Notes: generated from the sequence alone by a model not told the origin. 64,000 bases of DNA from Roseiarcus sp963787135 (GCA_963787135.1 CAWBBW010000006.1:1-64000); one strand, 5' to 3'; shown: positions 19,101 through 28,900, counted from the first letter of the stretch. Translations and numbers: made by a program.

Positions 19101-19792
19101 ACGCTTAAGCGGCCCGAGGCCGTGGCGAAATCTCCATTGGCGTAGGAGAGCGCGCCCGTCGCTATGGCGTTGCTGCCGTTGGCAGAGGCATCGACGCCGG
19201 TCGCCGTAGCTTGGGATCCATTGGCGCTGCTGGAGTCGCCCGTGGCCGTGGCAAAATTGCCGTTGGCGTTGGCGCTGCTGCCCGTGGCCGTCGCGTTTTG
19301 GCCGTTGGCGTTGCTCATGAAGCCCGTCGCGGTGGCGCTCGCGCCGCTGGCGTTGCTCGAGAAGCCGGTCGCAGTGGCGGCGAAGCCATTGGCGTTGCTG
19401 AAGGTGCCGGTCGCAGTGGCGGCGAAGCCATTGGCGTTTGCGACCTCACCGGTCGCCGTTGCGGAGCTGCCGATGGCGTTAGCGCTGGCGCCGACCGCGG
19501 TGGCGTCCGAGCCGTCGGCGTTGGCGAGGGGGCCGCACGCTGTGGCGCCTGCGAAGCCGTTGTCGGTCGCACCGGCGTTAGAGAGGGAGCTGTTCACGCA
19601 GGTGAACGCATCCGCCGGCAAGACCATGAGAACGGCGCCCGCGGCCGCGCCCGAGGCCAGCACCAGGCCGCGCAACGCGCTGCCTGCGAGCGCGCTGGTC
19701 GACAACAGTCCCCGTTGGGAAGCGGGCAGCGGACGGCGTTTCGCCGCCCTCGATCCGCACGCCGCCCAGCCCGAAAAGCTCGTCCCGCCCAT
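16161..19792 (-). pseudogene. YadA-like trimeric autotransporter head, frameshifted, anchor missing
   Basis: Starts at 19792 with a long signal region (MGGTSFSGWAACG..., hydrophobic GLVLASGAAAGAVLMVLPA) and the segment TCVNSSLSNAG. It continues as some 75-80 copies of a 14-residue Hep_Hag/YadA head repeat of the type ANGxxATATGxxSN, with a stretch of AIG-type repeats (GAVAIG) at about 16600-17050. Several frameshifts fall between about 17930 and 18740. No coiled-coil stalk or C-terminal YadA anchor is present: the repeats end at about 16165 against a glycosyltransferase fragment. Intact members are surface adhesins; as sequenced, this one cannot be anchored. Confidence 0.7.
16170..19500. repeat. 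42-bp tandem repeat array (YadA head)
   Basis: About 3.3 kb with 42-bp periodicity. Each unit carries gttggcgttgctg and gtcgc(g/c)gtggcg-like cores on the plus strand. Two longer blocks (about 18730-18900 and 19030-19190) are nearly identical to each other. This is difficult sequence for assembly, and unit number may be wrong. Confidence 0.8.
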
Positions 19793-20205
19793 GTCCGGCC
19801 CCGCGTTTACGAATCAAATCGATATAGGCATAACTGGTAACAGACTATTCCGTTTGGGAAGGTGACGCCATGCCCTAGCGTTTGAATGGCCACATACTTG
19901 CCTAATAAATTCTCATGTGTGGTCGAAAAGTCACAATTCTGATAACAACGTTTTGTTAACGGATGCATCCGTGTTTTCGGCCGCAAGGGAAGCCCCCGGA
20001 TCAAGGACACAACACTACGGAATGAGGCGCGCTCGAGGGGCTTTTGCCAGGCTGCTCCCGGGGCGGATCCGCGGCCGCTCACGCCGCACCGGCCTGCATG
20101 CATCGCACGACATCGACTCGAGGCGGCCATCCGCCTGCAGGCTTCGGGCCGGCTCGCCTCCGCCCTACGAATCTGTATAGTGATGCGGCCATCCGGAGTC
20201 GCCGC
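19793..20205. other. intergenic region upstream of the YadA-like gene and LptM
   Basis: 413 bp without a convincing gene. The half next to the YadA-like gene is AT-richer (ctgataacaacgttttgttaac) and contains the perfect 12-bp palindrome cggatgcatccg at 19960-19971. It presumably holds the two divergent promoters; no -35/-10 pair is clear. Confidence 0.4.
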
Positions 20206-20460
20206 TTGCCCGCCAGGACCGCGTTTTTTCCTGCCACCCGTCGCGCGGCGGCGCTGGCGGCGCTTGCCGCGCTCGGCTTGGCTGCTTGCGGCCGCTACGG
20301 CCCGCTCGAACCGCCGCCCGACGCCAGCGCGCCGGCAAAGCCCGCGGCCCCGGCCGCGAACGCAAGCACCGCGGACGCGCTGAACCCTCAGCTCAAGCAG
20401 AAGATTCCGCCGATCGTCCCGCCAAATCAGCCTTTCATTCTCGATCCGCTGCTGAAATAA
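20206..20460 (+). CDS. lptM: LptM-like small lipoprotein
   Basis: An 84-residue lipoprotein precursor with hydrophobic segment AAALAALAALGLAAC, the lipobox cysteine followed by GRYGPLEPPP, and a Pro/Ala-rich tail. CGxxGPL(Y/E)xP after the lipobox is the signature of LptM (YifL-type), which assists LPS transporter assembly at the outer membrane. A position just upstream of lysA is common in this class. No ATG is in frame near the signal; TTG 20206 is proposed, and the open frame extends upstream without a better start. Confidence 0.7.
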   Translation: MPARTAFFPATRRAAALAALAALGLAACGRYGPLEPPPDASAPAKPAAPAANASTADALNPQLKQKIPPIVPPNQPFILDPLLK

Positions 20461-20467
20461 CGCCGCG

Positions 20468-21754
20468 ATGCATCACTTTTCCTATCGCGGCGGGGTGCTT
20501 TGCGCCGAGGACGTCGCGTTGCCGGCGATCGCGCGCGCGGTGGGCACGCCGTTCTACTGCTATTCGAGCGCCACCATCGAGCGGCATTTCGAGGTGTTCC
20601 GCGCCGCCTTCGCCGGCCAGGACGCGCTCGTCTGCTACGCGATGAAGGCCAATTCCAATCAGGCGGTGATCGCCACGCTCGCCGCGCTCGGAGCGGGCAT
20701 GGACGTCGTGAGCGAAGGGGAATTGCGCCGCGCGCGCGCAGCCGGCGTCCCCGGGAGCCGGATCATCTTTTCCGGCGTCGGCAAGACCAGGGCCGAAATG
20801 GCGCTCGGCCTCGACGAGGAGATCCTCTGCTTCAATGTCGAATCCGAGCCCGAGCTCGAGGCGTTGTCGGCGCTCGCCTCGGCCCGCGGGGCCACCGCCC
20901 CGATCGCCATTCGCGTCAATCCCGACGTCGACGCGCGCACCCACGCCAAGATCGCCACCGGCAAGTCGGAGAACAAGTTCGGCGTGCCGATCTCGCGCGC
21001 CCGCGACGTTTACGCCCGCGCTCGCGCCCTGCCGGGCCTCTCGATCCGCGGCGTCGACATGCATATCGGCTCGCAGATCACCGACCTCGAGCCGTTCGAC
21101 AACGCCTTCGCGCTCATGGCCGATTTTGTGCGGGTCTTGCGCGCCGACGGTCACACGATCGATCATGTCGATCTCGGCGGCGGCCTCGGCATCCCCTACC
21201 GCACCGACAACAATCCCCCGCCCTTCCCGCAGGCTTATGCCGACATCGTCGCCCGCCACACGCGACCGCTCGACTGCAGGCTCTATCTCGAGCCCGGACG
21301 GCTGATCGCCGGCAACGCGGGCGTGCTGGTGGCGTCGGTGATCTTCGTCAAGGCCGGCGAGAACAAGAGCTTCGTCATCGTCGATGCGGCGATGAACGAC
21401 CTCGTTCGCCCGACCCTCTACGAAGCCTATCACGACATTCTGCCGGTTAAGGAGCCGGACCCCGGCGCCGACATTTTCCGCGCGGACGTGGTCGGCCCCG
21501 TCTGCGAGAGCGGGGACTTCCTCGCGCTCGACCGAGACCTGCCCAAGGTTGAAGCAGGCGACCTCATCGCGGTGATGAGCGCAGGCGCCTATGGCGCAGT
21601 GCAGGCGGGAACCTACAATTCCCGCCTCCTCATCCCGGAAGTGCTGGTCAAGGGCGCCGATTTTGCATTGATCAGACCGCGGCCGACCTACGAGGAGTTG
21701 ATCGCACTCGACACACTTCCGCCGTGGTTGCAGGCGTCTTCTTTTAACCCATGA
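20468..21754 (+). CDS. lysA: diaminopimelate decarboxylase
   Basis: A 428-residue PLP enzyme that decarboxylates meso-diaminopimelate to L-lysine. YAMKANSNQAVI contains the Schiff-base lysine (about residue 60). NKFGVPI, the HIGSQI loop and the GGGLGIPY phosphate-binding motif follow, and CESGDFLA carries the conserved active-site cysteine region. Length is normal. It begins 8 bp after the lipoprotein gene and is followed 15 bp later by the TIGR02302 gene, so the three probably form one operon. Confidence 0.95.
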   Translation: MHHFSYRGGVLCAEDVALPAIARAVGTPFYCYSSATIERHFEVFRAAFAGQDALVCYAMKANSNQAVIATLAALGAGMDVVSEGELRRARAAGVPGSRIIFSGVGKTRAEMALGLDEEILCFNVESEPELEALSALASARGATAPIAIRVNPDVDARTHAKIATGKSENKFGVPISRARDVYARARALPGLSIRGVDMHIGSQITDLEPFDNAFALMADFVRVLRADGHTIDHVDLGGGLGIPYRTDNNPPPFPQAYADIVARHTRPLDCRLYLEPGRLIAGNAGVLVASVIFVKAGENKSFVIVDAAMNDLVRPTLYEAYHDILPVKEPDPGADIFRADVVGPVCESGDFLALDRDLPKVEAGDLIAVMSAGAYGAVQAGTYNSRLLIPEVLVKGADFALIRPRPTYEELIALDTLPPWLQASSFNP

Positions 21755-21769
21755 GCGTTTGAGGAGATT

Positions 21770-24380
21770 TTGGCGAAAGACGACGAATCGAAGGGGCTTG
21801 AATCGCCAGCCGCCGGACGCGGCGGGAGGCTCGCCGCGCTCTCGGCGCTGGCGGGGCGGGTGCTTCTTGTCGAACGCGCCTGGCCGCCGCTCGTCTGGGC
21901 GCTCGCTGTGGCGGCGCTATTCCTTGCGCTCTCGTGGCTCGGCGTCTGGGCGTTCGCGCCGCGGGCGCTCCGCATCGGCGGCGTTGTCCTGTTTGCGCTG
22001 GCGCTTATCGTCGCGCTCGCTCCGCTCGTGCGGCTGCGCTGGCCCGGCGCGCGCGACATCACCGCCCGCCTCGACCGCGACGCCGGCGCCGGCCATCGTC
22101 CCGCAACCTCGCTCGCCGACAGCCTGGCCAATGCCGACGACCCGGTCGCCCGCGCCCTCTGGGCGGAACACCAGGCGCGGCTCGCCCGCACGGTCGAGGC
22201 GATCCGCGTCGCGCCGCCCGCTCCCGGCATGGCCGAGCGCGACCCCTATGCATTGCGCTTCGGCGCGGCCCTGCTCGCCTTCGCGGCCGCGGTCGCGGCC
22301 GGGCCCGAACTCTACAACGGCTTCGCCTCCGCCTTCGACTGGCGCGGCGGCGCCGCCATCGCCGCTGCGGCGGGAAGCCGGATCGACGCCTGGATCGACC
22401 CGCCGCCCTATGCGGGTCGCGCGCCGGTCGTCATCGACGTCAAGAACGCCGACCCGCAGACCATGACGGTTTTCGAGGATTCGACACTGGTCGTGCGCGG
22501 CGAGCCGGGCGTGGTCGAAACTCGGGTCGAGGGTCCGATCAGCCCGATCGACCAAAAAGCAACAGACCAAAAGGCGGCCACGCCGCAGGGTCCTTCGCCG
22601 GAACGCCGCTGGACCATCCACGGCGACGGCAAGGCGACGATCCTGCGCGGCGGCGCCAAGGCCGCCGAGATCGCCTTCGCGGTCACGCCGACCGGGGTCC
22701 CCACAATCAAATTGACCGAGAACCCCCAGACCAACATCAGCGGCTCCCTGACCCTCGCCTACCGGCTCGACGACCGCTATGGGGTTGCCGGCGCGCGCGC
22801 CGATTTCGCGCTTCCGCACGACCCCGAAAAGCCCGCGCCGCGAAGCCTGGCTCAGCCGCCCCAGGCCGGCCTCGAAACGCCGGCGACCGTCAACGGCGTC
22901 GGCGACGCGCGCTCCACGATCGATCTTTCCGAACATCCGTGGGCCGGCGCGCACGTTCTGATGACGCTGAGCGCGCAGAGCGTGTCGGGCAAAAGCGGCG
23001 CGAGCGCGCCGGTCGAAGTCACGCTTCCGCAGCGGCCGTTCCACAATCCTCTGGCGCGCGCGCTCGTCGAAGAGCGGCGCGATCTGATCCTCGACCCGGA
23101 CCGTGCGCCCAAGCGCGTCGAGACGGCGCTCGATGGCCTCAGCGTCGCGCCGGAATTGTTCGACACGCCGGCGAATGTCTATCTTGGCCTCAAGCAGGCG
23201 GACGCGACCCTCGCTCACGCGCGCAGCGACGCGGATCTGCTCGACGTCGCCGCCCTTTTGTGGGCGATGGCCCAACAGATCGAAAACGGCGATGCCACGC
23301 AGGCCGAGCGCGACCTGCGCGCCGCCGAGCAGGCTTTGCGCGAGGCTCTCCAGCGCGGCGCGAGCGACGAGGAGATCAAGAAGCTGATGCAGAACCTGCG
23401 CGAGGCCGCCCAGCGCTTCGCCAATGAGATGGCGAAGGACGCCGAGCAAAGTCCGCAAGATTTCGCAGGAGCAGGCCCAGGATCTCGACAAGCTGATGGA
23501 TCGGATGGAGGACGCCGCGCGCAACGGCACGCGCGAGGACGCCGAGGCGATGCTCGACCAGATGCAGGAAATGTTCGAGAACATGCGGAGCGCGCGCAGC
23601 GCCGAGGAAAGCCAGGCCGAGCGCGCCATGCGCAAGCAGATCGACGAACTCGAGAAGCTCCTGCACGATCAGCAGGCGCTGCGCGACGACACGTTCCGCA
23701 GCGACCAGCGCGATCGTGGACAGAGGCGTGGGCAGAAACGTGTGCCTGGGGCGCAGAGTGATCAGGCGCAGCCGGACGACGGCCAGCAGGATCAGGGCGA
23801 CAACGATCAGAACCCGCAGTCCAATCCCGATCAGCAGGCGGGCAATCCCGCGGACACCGAGCTCGGGCAACGCCAGCGCGCGCTCAGCGACCGCCTCTCC
23901 GAATTGCAGCGCAAGCTGAAAAGCCTCGGAATGAAAGGCGAGAAGGGCTTCGACGACGCTCAGAAAGACATGCAGGAGGCCGAGGGCGACCTCAAAGGCG
24001 ATCAGGGCGATCAGGCCGGTCAGGGCGCGCCGAAGTCCGAAGGGAAATCGGGCAAGGGCGCGGCGGTCGACGCACAGGGCCGCGCGCTCGAGGCGCTCCG
24101 CGATGGGGCGCAGGGCATGCAAAAGCAGATGGGCCAAGGCCAGAACGGCAAGGGCGGATATCAGGCCCGCCGGAAAGGGCCGGGCGAGCAGCAGGGCGAC
24201 GATCCGCTCGGGCGCGGACGCGAGGGCAATATGGGCCGCGAGGAAGGCTCGCTGAGGGAAACGGCTGGCGGGGCCGAGCGCGCCCGCCGCGTGCTCGAGG
24301 AACTCCGCCGCCGCCTCGCCGATCCCAATCGCCCGGTCGACGAGCGCGACTATCTCGAACGGCTGATGAAGCACGACTGA
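21770..24380 (+). CDS. TIGR02302/DUF4175 family membrane protein (one-base frameshift)
   Basis: About 870 residues after correction. Two N-terminal membrane helices (residues 40-90) and a third hydrophobic segment near 160 precede a periplasmic-looking region, and the C-terminal third is very rich in Gln, Asp and Gly (QGDQAGQGAPKSEGKSGKG). This is the layout of the alphaproteobacterial TIGR02302 family, of unknown function, usually beside lysA. The frame breaks near 23448: deleting one A from caaag restores DAEQVRKISQEQAQDLDKL. The TTG start follows GAGGAG closely, and an alternative start is possible. Confidence 0.8.
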
Positions 24381-24804
24381 ATGCCGGCTTCGGCGGCCGG
24401 GCTCCCTGATACTCCCTGCTAACAGGGAGAAGAGCCGAAGGCGGATGGTTTACGCGCCTAGAATTTGCATAAATGTATTTATTATCAATGGCTTGGGTGG
24501 TGTAATACCTGATCTTAAACGTATAAATAACGGGGAGAAGAATCTCCCTGTTCCGGCGCTAATCAGGGGGATGGAGGCCCGGAACGGCGTGGCGTCAGAA
24601 ACGCCTTGAACGGACGAAATGTGCGTCCGGCTCTCCCGTAAGATTAAGAAGACGGGGCAGAGTCTTGACTGTCCTCGTCTCTCACGGGCGCGCCAGGCGG
24701 TTCTGCGGACGTGGGGCGCCCTTTCTCCGCCAAGCGTGCGGGTGGACGCGCGGGGTCGGCCGCGCTAGGCGAAGCGTACACCTTCAACGACCTGACGGCT
24801 GACC
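24381..24804. other. intergenic region with hairpin and AT-rich patch
   Basis: 424 bp without a gene. It begins with a perfect hairpin, ctccctg-ctaa-cagggag (about 24411-24428), lacking a T-run. An AT-rich patch (gcataaatgtatttattatc) lies at about 24467, and a second related motif, ctccctgttccggcgctaatc, at about 24546. These resemble remnants of a dispersed repeat. I see no cobalamin riboswitch consensus before the adenosyltransferase gene. Confidence 0.4.
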
Positions 24805-25410
24805 ATGGTTCGACTGAACGTCATTTACACGCGCACGGGCGATGCGGGCGAGACCGGCCTTGGCGATGGATCGCGCCTGCCGAAGACCGACCCGCGTGTC
24901 GTAGCCATGGGCGATGTCGACGAGACCAACTGCACAATCGGCCTCGCCCGGCTCGCCACACGCGGCGCGTCGGATGCGACGCTTGCCTCGATCGAGGCGA
25001 CGCTGGCGCGCATCCAGAACGACCTCTTCGATCTCGGCGCCGACCTCTCGCTGCCTCGCCAGCCCGACGAAGCGGCAGGCAAGGCGCTTCGCATCGCGCC
25101 CTCGCAGGTCGAGGCGCTCGAGCGCGCGATCGACGACCTCAACGCAAGGCTCGAGCCGCTGCGCTCGTTCGTGCTGCCGGCAGGCTCCGCGGCCGCGGCC
25201 GCGCTGCATCAGGCGCGCGCGGTCTGCCGGCGGGCCGAGCGAGCTCTCGTCGCCTTGACCTCGATCGAAGGCGAGGAGGTCGGCGACGCCGCGCTCGCCT
25301 ATGTGAACCGTCTCTCGGATTATCTCTTCGTTGCCGCGCGCGCGGCAAACGACGACGGCAGGGCCGATGTGCTGTGGGTTCCCGGGGCGAACCGGAGCGA
25401 GAGCAGATGA
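24805..25410 (+). CDS. ATP:cob(I)alamin adenosyltransferase, PduO type
   Basis: A 201-residue enzyme that makes adenosylcobalamin from cob(I)alamin and ATP. The N-terminal TRTGDAGETGLGDGSRLPKT is the ATP-binding signature of the PduO/MMAB family. RRAERALVAL and LNRLSDYLFVAAR-like sequence (VNRLSDYLFV) are the conserved C-terminal helix motifs. The length is typical of a single-domain member. It likely serves methylmalonyl-CoA mutase or a similar B12 enzyme, which is not in this window. It is followed closely by anmK. Confidence 0.93.
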   Translation: MVRLNVIYTRTGDAGETGLGDGSRLPKTDPRVVAMGDVDETNCTIGLARLATRGASDATLASIEATLARIQNDLFDLGADLSLPRQPDEAAGKALRIAPSQVEALERAIDDLNARLEPLRSFVLPAGSAAAAALHQARAVCRRAERALVALTSIEGEEVGDAALAYVNRLSDYLFVAARAANDDGRADVLWVPGANRSESR

Positions 25411-25420
25411 GCGACGGGCG

Positions 25421-26731
25421 ATGAGCAAGCGACGCATTCCCTCCCCCCTTGTGGGGGAGGGCGAGGGAGGGGGGTCGGGCGGGACCTTGCAGGCCTCGCG
25501 CCCCAAGAAACCCGGTCGGGAAGCGCAGCGCGACCCCCCACCCCTGCCCGCCCCCACAAGGGGGGCGGGGGATGCCGCACGGGAGCGGAGCGCGCTTACC
25601 GTCGCAATCGGCGTCATCAGTGGCACGTCGATGGACGGCATCGACGTGGCGCTGATCCGCAGCGACGGCGCCAATGAGGTCGAGACCGGCCCTGCGGCGA
25701 CCTTTCCCTACCCCGAGCCGGCAGCGGCGGCGCTCCGCGCCGTGGTCGCAGACCCAGGCGAAGCTGAAAAGCCGCAAGCCGAACTCGAGCGCGCCGTCAC
25801 CGACGCCCATGTCGCGGCAGTCGAAGCTTTTCTCGACCGCTTCGGCATCGTCCGCGAGAGCGTCGCGCTCGTCGGCATGCACGGCCAGACCACTCTGCAC
25901 CGTCCGCGCGCGCGCCTGACGCGCCAGCTCTGCGACGGGGAGCGCGCAGCGGCCGCGCTCCGGATCGATGTCGTCTGTGACTTCCGCTCGGCCGACGTCG
26001 CAGCCGGCGGCGAAGGCGCTCCGTTCGCGCCGGTCTATCATGCGGCGATGGCGGCGGGCCTCGAGCGTCCGTTGATGATCCTCAACTGGGGCGGGGTCGG
26101 CAACGTCACCTATCTCGGCGCCAAAGGCGAGATCATCGCCTTCGACACCGGGCCGGCCAACGCGCTGATCGACGATTTTCTTCTGCGGCGACGCGGGATT
26201 GCGCTGGACGAGAACGGCGCCTTGGCCGGCGAGGGACGGGTCGACGCGCAAGCGCTCGAGGCGATGATGCGCGACCCCTATTTCGGCCGCCCGGCGCCGA
26301 AGTCGCTCGACCGCAACCATTTCGCCCGCGCGGCCGATTTGGTCGAAGGGCTCAGCGACGCTGACGGCGCGGCGACGCTCAGCGCCTTCACGGTAGAGGC
26401 GACCGCCGCTGCGCTGCGGCGCGTTCCCGAAGCGCCACGGCGATGGCTGGTCGGGGGCGGCGGACGGCGCAATCGGCTGCTCATGCACCGCCTCGGCGAG
26501 CGGCTTGGCGTCAGGGTCGAGCCAGTTGAATCGATCGGCTTCGACGGCGACGCGATCGAAGCGCAGTGCTTCGCCTATCTCGGCTTACGCTCGCGGCAGG
26601 GCGCGCCGCTCTCCTTTCCGACCACGACCGGCGTGCCGCAGCCGATGACCGGGGGGCGCTACTGGCCAGCGCCGAAAAAAGAAAGGGCCCCGCTTGCGCG
26701 AGGCCCCGTCCGATCCGTCGGACCGTCGTGA
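25421..26731 (+). CDS. anmK: anhydro-N-acetylmuramic acid kinase with repeat-encoded N-terminus
   Basis: Phosphorylates 1,6-anhydro-MurNAc in cell-wall recycling. GVISGTSMDGIDVAL, MHGQTTLHRP, NWGGVGN and VGGGGRRNRLLM are AnmK motifs, and residues from about 60 onward match the usual 360-370-residue enzyme. The first 59 residues (MSKRRIPSPLVGEGEGGGSG...) are Pro/Gly-rich and encoded by a palindromic repeat element inserted at the 5' end. No ATG lies between the element and the conserved domain, so translation apparently starts before or inside the element. The C-terminal 20 codons overlap the terminator of the convergent gene. Confidence 0.9.
   Translation: MSKRRIPSPLVGEGEGGGSGGTLQASRPKKPGREAQRDPPPLPAPTRGAGDAARERSALTVAIGVISGTSMDGIDVALIRSDGANEVETGPAATFPYPEPAAAALRAVVADPGEAEKPQAELERAVTDAHVAAVEAFLDRFGIVRESVALVGMHGQTTLHRPRARLTRQLCDGERAAAALRIDVVCDFRSADVAAGGEGAPFAPVYHAAMAAGLERPLMILNWGGVGNVTYLGAKGEIIAFDTGPANALIDDFLLRRRGIALDENGALAGEGRVDAQALEAMMRDPYFGRPAPKSLDRNHFARAADLVEGLSDADGAATLSAFTVEATAAALRRVPEAPRRWLVGGGGRRNRLLMHRLGERLGVRVEPVESIGFDGDAIEAQCFAYLGLRSRQGAPLSFPTTTGVPQPMTGGRYWPAPKKERAPLARGPVRSVGPS
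25439..25570. repeat. paired-palindrome interspersed repeat 2, inside anmK
   Basis: About 132 bp bounded by ccctccccccttgtggggga... (25439-25461) and cccgcccccacaagggggg... (25547-25570), each a near-perfect palindrome. It lies in frame within the start of the anmK reading frame. Confidence 0.75.
26674..26706 (-). terminator. rho-independent terminator for the minus-strand exported-protein gene
   Basis: On the minus strand, a 9-bp stem gggcctcgc/gcggggccc closed by a gcaa loop is followed by tttctttttt. It sits 26 bp past the stop of the gene at 26732-27169 and entirely inside the last codons of anmK on the other strand. Confidence 0.8.
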
Positions 26732-27169
26732 TTACTGGCAGACGTTGACCTGCCGGTTGCCCAACGGGTTGCCGTAGGCGTCGAAGACCGGACGAACCTG
26801 CCAGCAACTGTCTCCGTAGCCGCCATAACCGCCGCCGTAACCCCAATAGGGATAGGTGGCGATGGCGCCGGCCGCGAGGCCCGCCACGACCGCCGGACCC
26901 CACCATCCGCCGTACCACGTGCCGCCGTTCCAGTAGCCGGGATGCCAGTACCGGCCGCCGCCGCCGGCCCAACCGCCACGCCAGCCCCCGCCATGCCAGC
27001 CGCCGCCATGCCAGCCGCCGCCCCCGCCATGCCAGCCGCCGAAGCCGCCGCCATGCCCACCGCCTCCATGCCACTGGGCGGACGCTGGCTCAGCCGTGGC
27101 AACGCATGCGGTCGCGAGCGACAGAGCCGCGACGCCCGCGACGATCGCCTTGGAAATTGTATTGCGCAT
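26732..27169 (-). CDS. Gly/Trp/His-rich exported protein 1
   Basis: A 145-residue precursor with signal peptide (VAGVAALSLATACVATAEPASA, cleaved before QWHGGG), then tandem GGWHGGG/GGWRGG repeats and a hydrophobic stretch (VVAGLAAGAIAT). The Cys-containing C-terminus ends in QVNVCQ. Glycine-rich exported proteins of this kind are common in Hyphomicrobiales, but I know no assigned function. It is related to the next gene upstream (27448-27918): same signal style, same repeats, same VNVC ending. Confidence 0.75.
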   Translation of the reverse strand: MRNTISKAIVAGVAALSLATACVATAEPASAQWHGGGGHGGGFGGWHGGGGGWHGGGWHGGGWRGGWAGGGGRYWHPGYWNGGTWYGGWWGPAVVAGLAAGAIATYPYWGYGGGYGGYGDSCWQVRPVFDAYGNPLGNRQVNVCQ

Positions 27170-27447
27170 TTCACCCTCCGATGAGCCGTCCCAGGGTTGA
27201 GCCTGGCCGGAACAGACCTTTGCGTCGCGTATCCCCGTGACGCTTCACCCTAAACGCTCTCACCCCAGTTCGGTTGCAATTTGATCGAAAAGCGGCGACT
27301 TGGCGCCAAAGCGCGAAATTCTTTGCCGCTGGGCGGGGTTTTCTTGCTGATGCATGAATAGACGTTCATTCTGCTTCGCGGGGAGCCGAGTTGTTCACGA
27401 CATGTTGAAACGAGCGCAACGCTCCCCCTGCGCAGATACGCAGCGCT

Positions 27448-27918
27448 TTACATGCAGACGTTGACGAGAAGCCGCCCCATGTAGCGGCCGCGCTCGTCCC
27501 AAACCCTGCGCCTCACCCAGCACCGATTGTCGCCGTAACCAGGCGCGCCATTGGCGGCGATGGCGATCCCGAGGGGCACGGTTGCGGCCGCAATGCCCCA
27601 GCCTGGATCCCAACCCCAACCCCAGCCCCAGCCGCAGTTCCAGCACCCGCCGCCCCAGCCGCCGCCCCAGCCGGGGCCCCATGCGGCGCGACGCCAGCCC
27701 CAGCCACCGCCCCAACCCGGGCGGCCGGCCCAGCCGCCGCGCCAGCCTCCGCCGCCCCAACCGCCTCCATGAAAGCCCCCGCCACCCCAGCCGCCGCCAT
27801 GGAAGCCGCCGCCCCCATGCCACTGGGCCTCAGCCGGCGTCGAAACGGTGGCGACCGCGGCCGCCATGCCGAGCGCGGCGATCGCCGTGACCACGATCTT
27901 TCTGATGGAAACGCCCAT
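27448..27918 (-). CDS. Gly/Trp/His-rich exported protein 2
   Basis: A 156-residue paralogue of the preceding entry: signal peptide ending in STPAEA, then QWHGGGGFHGGGWGGG repeats, a Trp/Gly-rich centre (GWGWGWGWDPGWG), a hydrophobic segment and a C-terminal RCWVRRRVWDERGRYMGRLL region ending VNVC(M). The two conserved cysteines of the C-terminal region could form a disulfide in the periplasm. Function is unknown; the tandem paralogues point to a local duplication. 278 bp separate the two genes. Confidence 0.75.
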   Translation of the reverse strand: MGVSIRKIVVTAIAALGMAAAVATVSTPAEAQWHGGGGFHGGGWGGGGFHGGGWGGGGWRGGWAGRPGWGGGWGWRRAAWGPGWGGGWGGGCWNCGWGWGWGWDPGWGIAAATVPLGIAIAANGAPGYGDNRCWVRRRVWDERGRYMGRLLVNVCM

Positions 27919-28008
27919 TGGGAACCTCCTCGCGCCGATCCGCAGACGATCCGACCGGTCACTGTTTGCACGCTCGCACCTTATAACTATTCGTGAACGC
28001 GCAAAGTT

Positions 28009-28900
28009 CTAGATTGTGCGGCCTGCGCCTCGCAAAAAATTGATCACGCCGGAAAAATCGTCGCCGCCGTGGCCGGCCGCCACGAAGAGCGCATAGAGTT
28101 GCGCGGCCTCCGCCCCGAGGGGCGTGGCGGCGCCGACGCCCGCCGCGGCTTCCTGCGCGAGGCGGAGGTCCTTCAGCATCAGGGCGGCGGCGAAGCCAGG
28201 CTTGTAGTCGCGGTTGGCCGGCGATGCCGGGACGGGTCCGGGAACCGGACAATAGCTGGTCAGCGACCAGGACTGGCCGGACGAGGTCGAAGCGACGTCG
28301 AACAGGGCCTGGGCCGAAAGGCCGAGCTTCTCGGCGAGCGCGAAGGCTTCGCAGGTCACGATCATCGTGGCGCCGAGAATCATGTTGTTGCAGATCTTGG
28401 CCGCCTGGCCCGCGCCCGGGCCGCCGCAATGGACGATGCGCTTCCCCATCGCTTCCAGAATGGGCTTCGCCCGGGCGAAGGCTTCGTCCGAGCCGCCGCA
28501 CATGAAGGTGAGGGTCCCGGCGGTCGCGCCGCCGACGCCGCCGCTGACCGGCGCGTCGAGGGTGAGCGCGCCTGCCGCCGCGCCCGCTTCATGAGCGCGC
28601 TTGGCGCTGTCGACGTCGATGGTCGAGCAGTCGATGACGAGGCGCCTTTTGCGGCGCGCCGGGAAGGAAATCGGCCCAGCTCGCCAGCACATGGCGCCCC
28701 GCAGGCAGCATCGTCACGATCGCGTCGGCGCCGGCCACGGCCTCGCGCGCGTTTGCCTTGACTGCTACGCCCGACGCCGCGGACGCCTGCTTTGCCGCTT
28801 CAACCAGGTCGAAGCCAACGACCGCATGACCCGCTTTGACGAGATTGGCGGCCATCGGGCCGCCCATGTTGCCGAGGCCCAGAAAAGCGATCGTCGACAT
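28009..28900 (-). CDS. mmsB: 3-hydroxyisobutyrate dehydrogenase (one-base frameshift)
   Basis: Oxidises 3-hydroxyisobutyrate to methylmalonate semialdehyde in valine breakdown. STIAFLGLGNMGGPMAANLV is the NAD-binding and family signature; DAPVSGGVGGATAGTLTFM is the substrate loop; GPGAGQAAKICNNM carries the catalytic lysine. The frame breaks near 28650: deleting one C gives APQKALVIDCSTID and a full-length protein of about 296 residues. It stands with the acyl-CoA dehydrogenase and mmsA on the same strand, forming a valine/isobutyrate pathway group. Confidence 0.88.

Noticed and set aside
16170..19500. The 42-bp periodic repeats as a CRISPR or other noncoding array
   Set aside because: The period is a multiple of three, units are contiguous without spacers, and the minus strand reads as the YadA head repeat after a signal peptide.
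24381..24804. Cobalamin riboswitch before the adenosyltransferase gene
   Set aside because: No B12-box-like sequence was found, and the hairpin present looks like part of a dispersed repeat.
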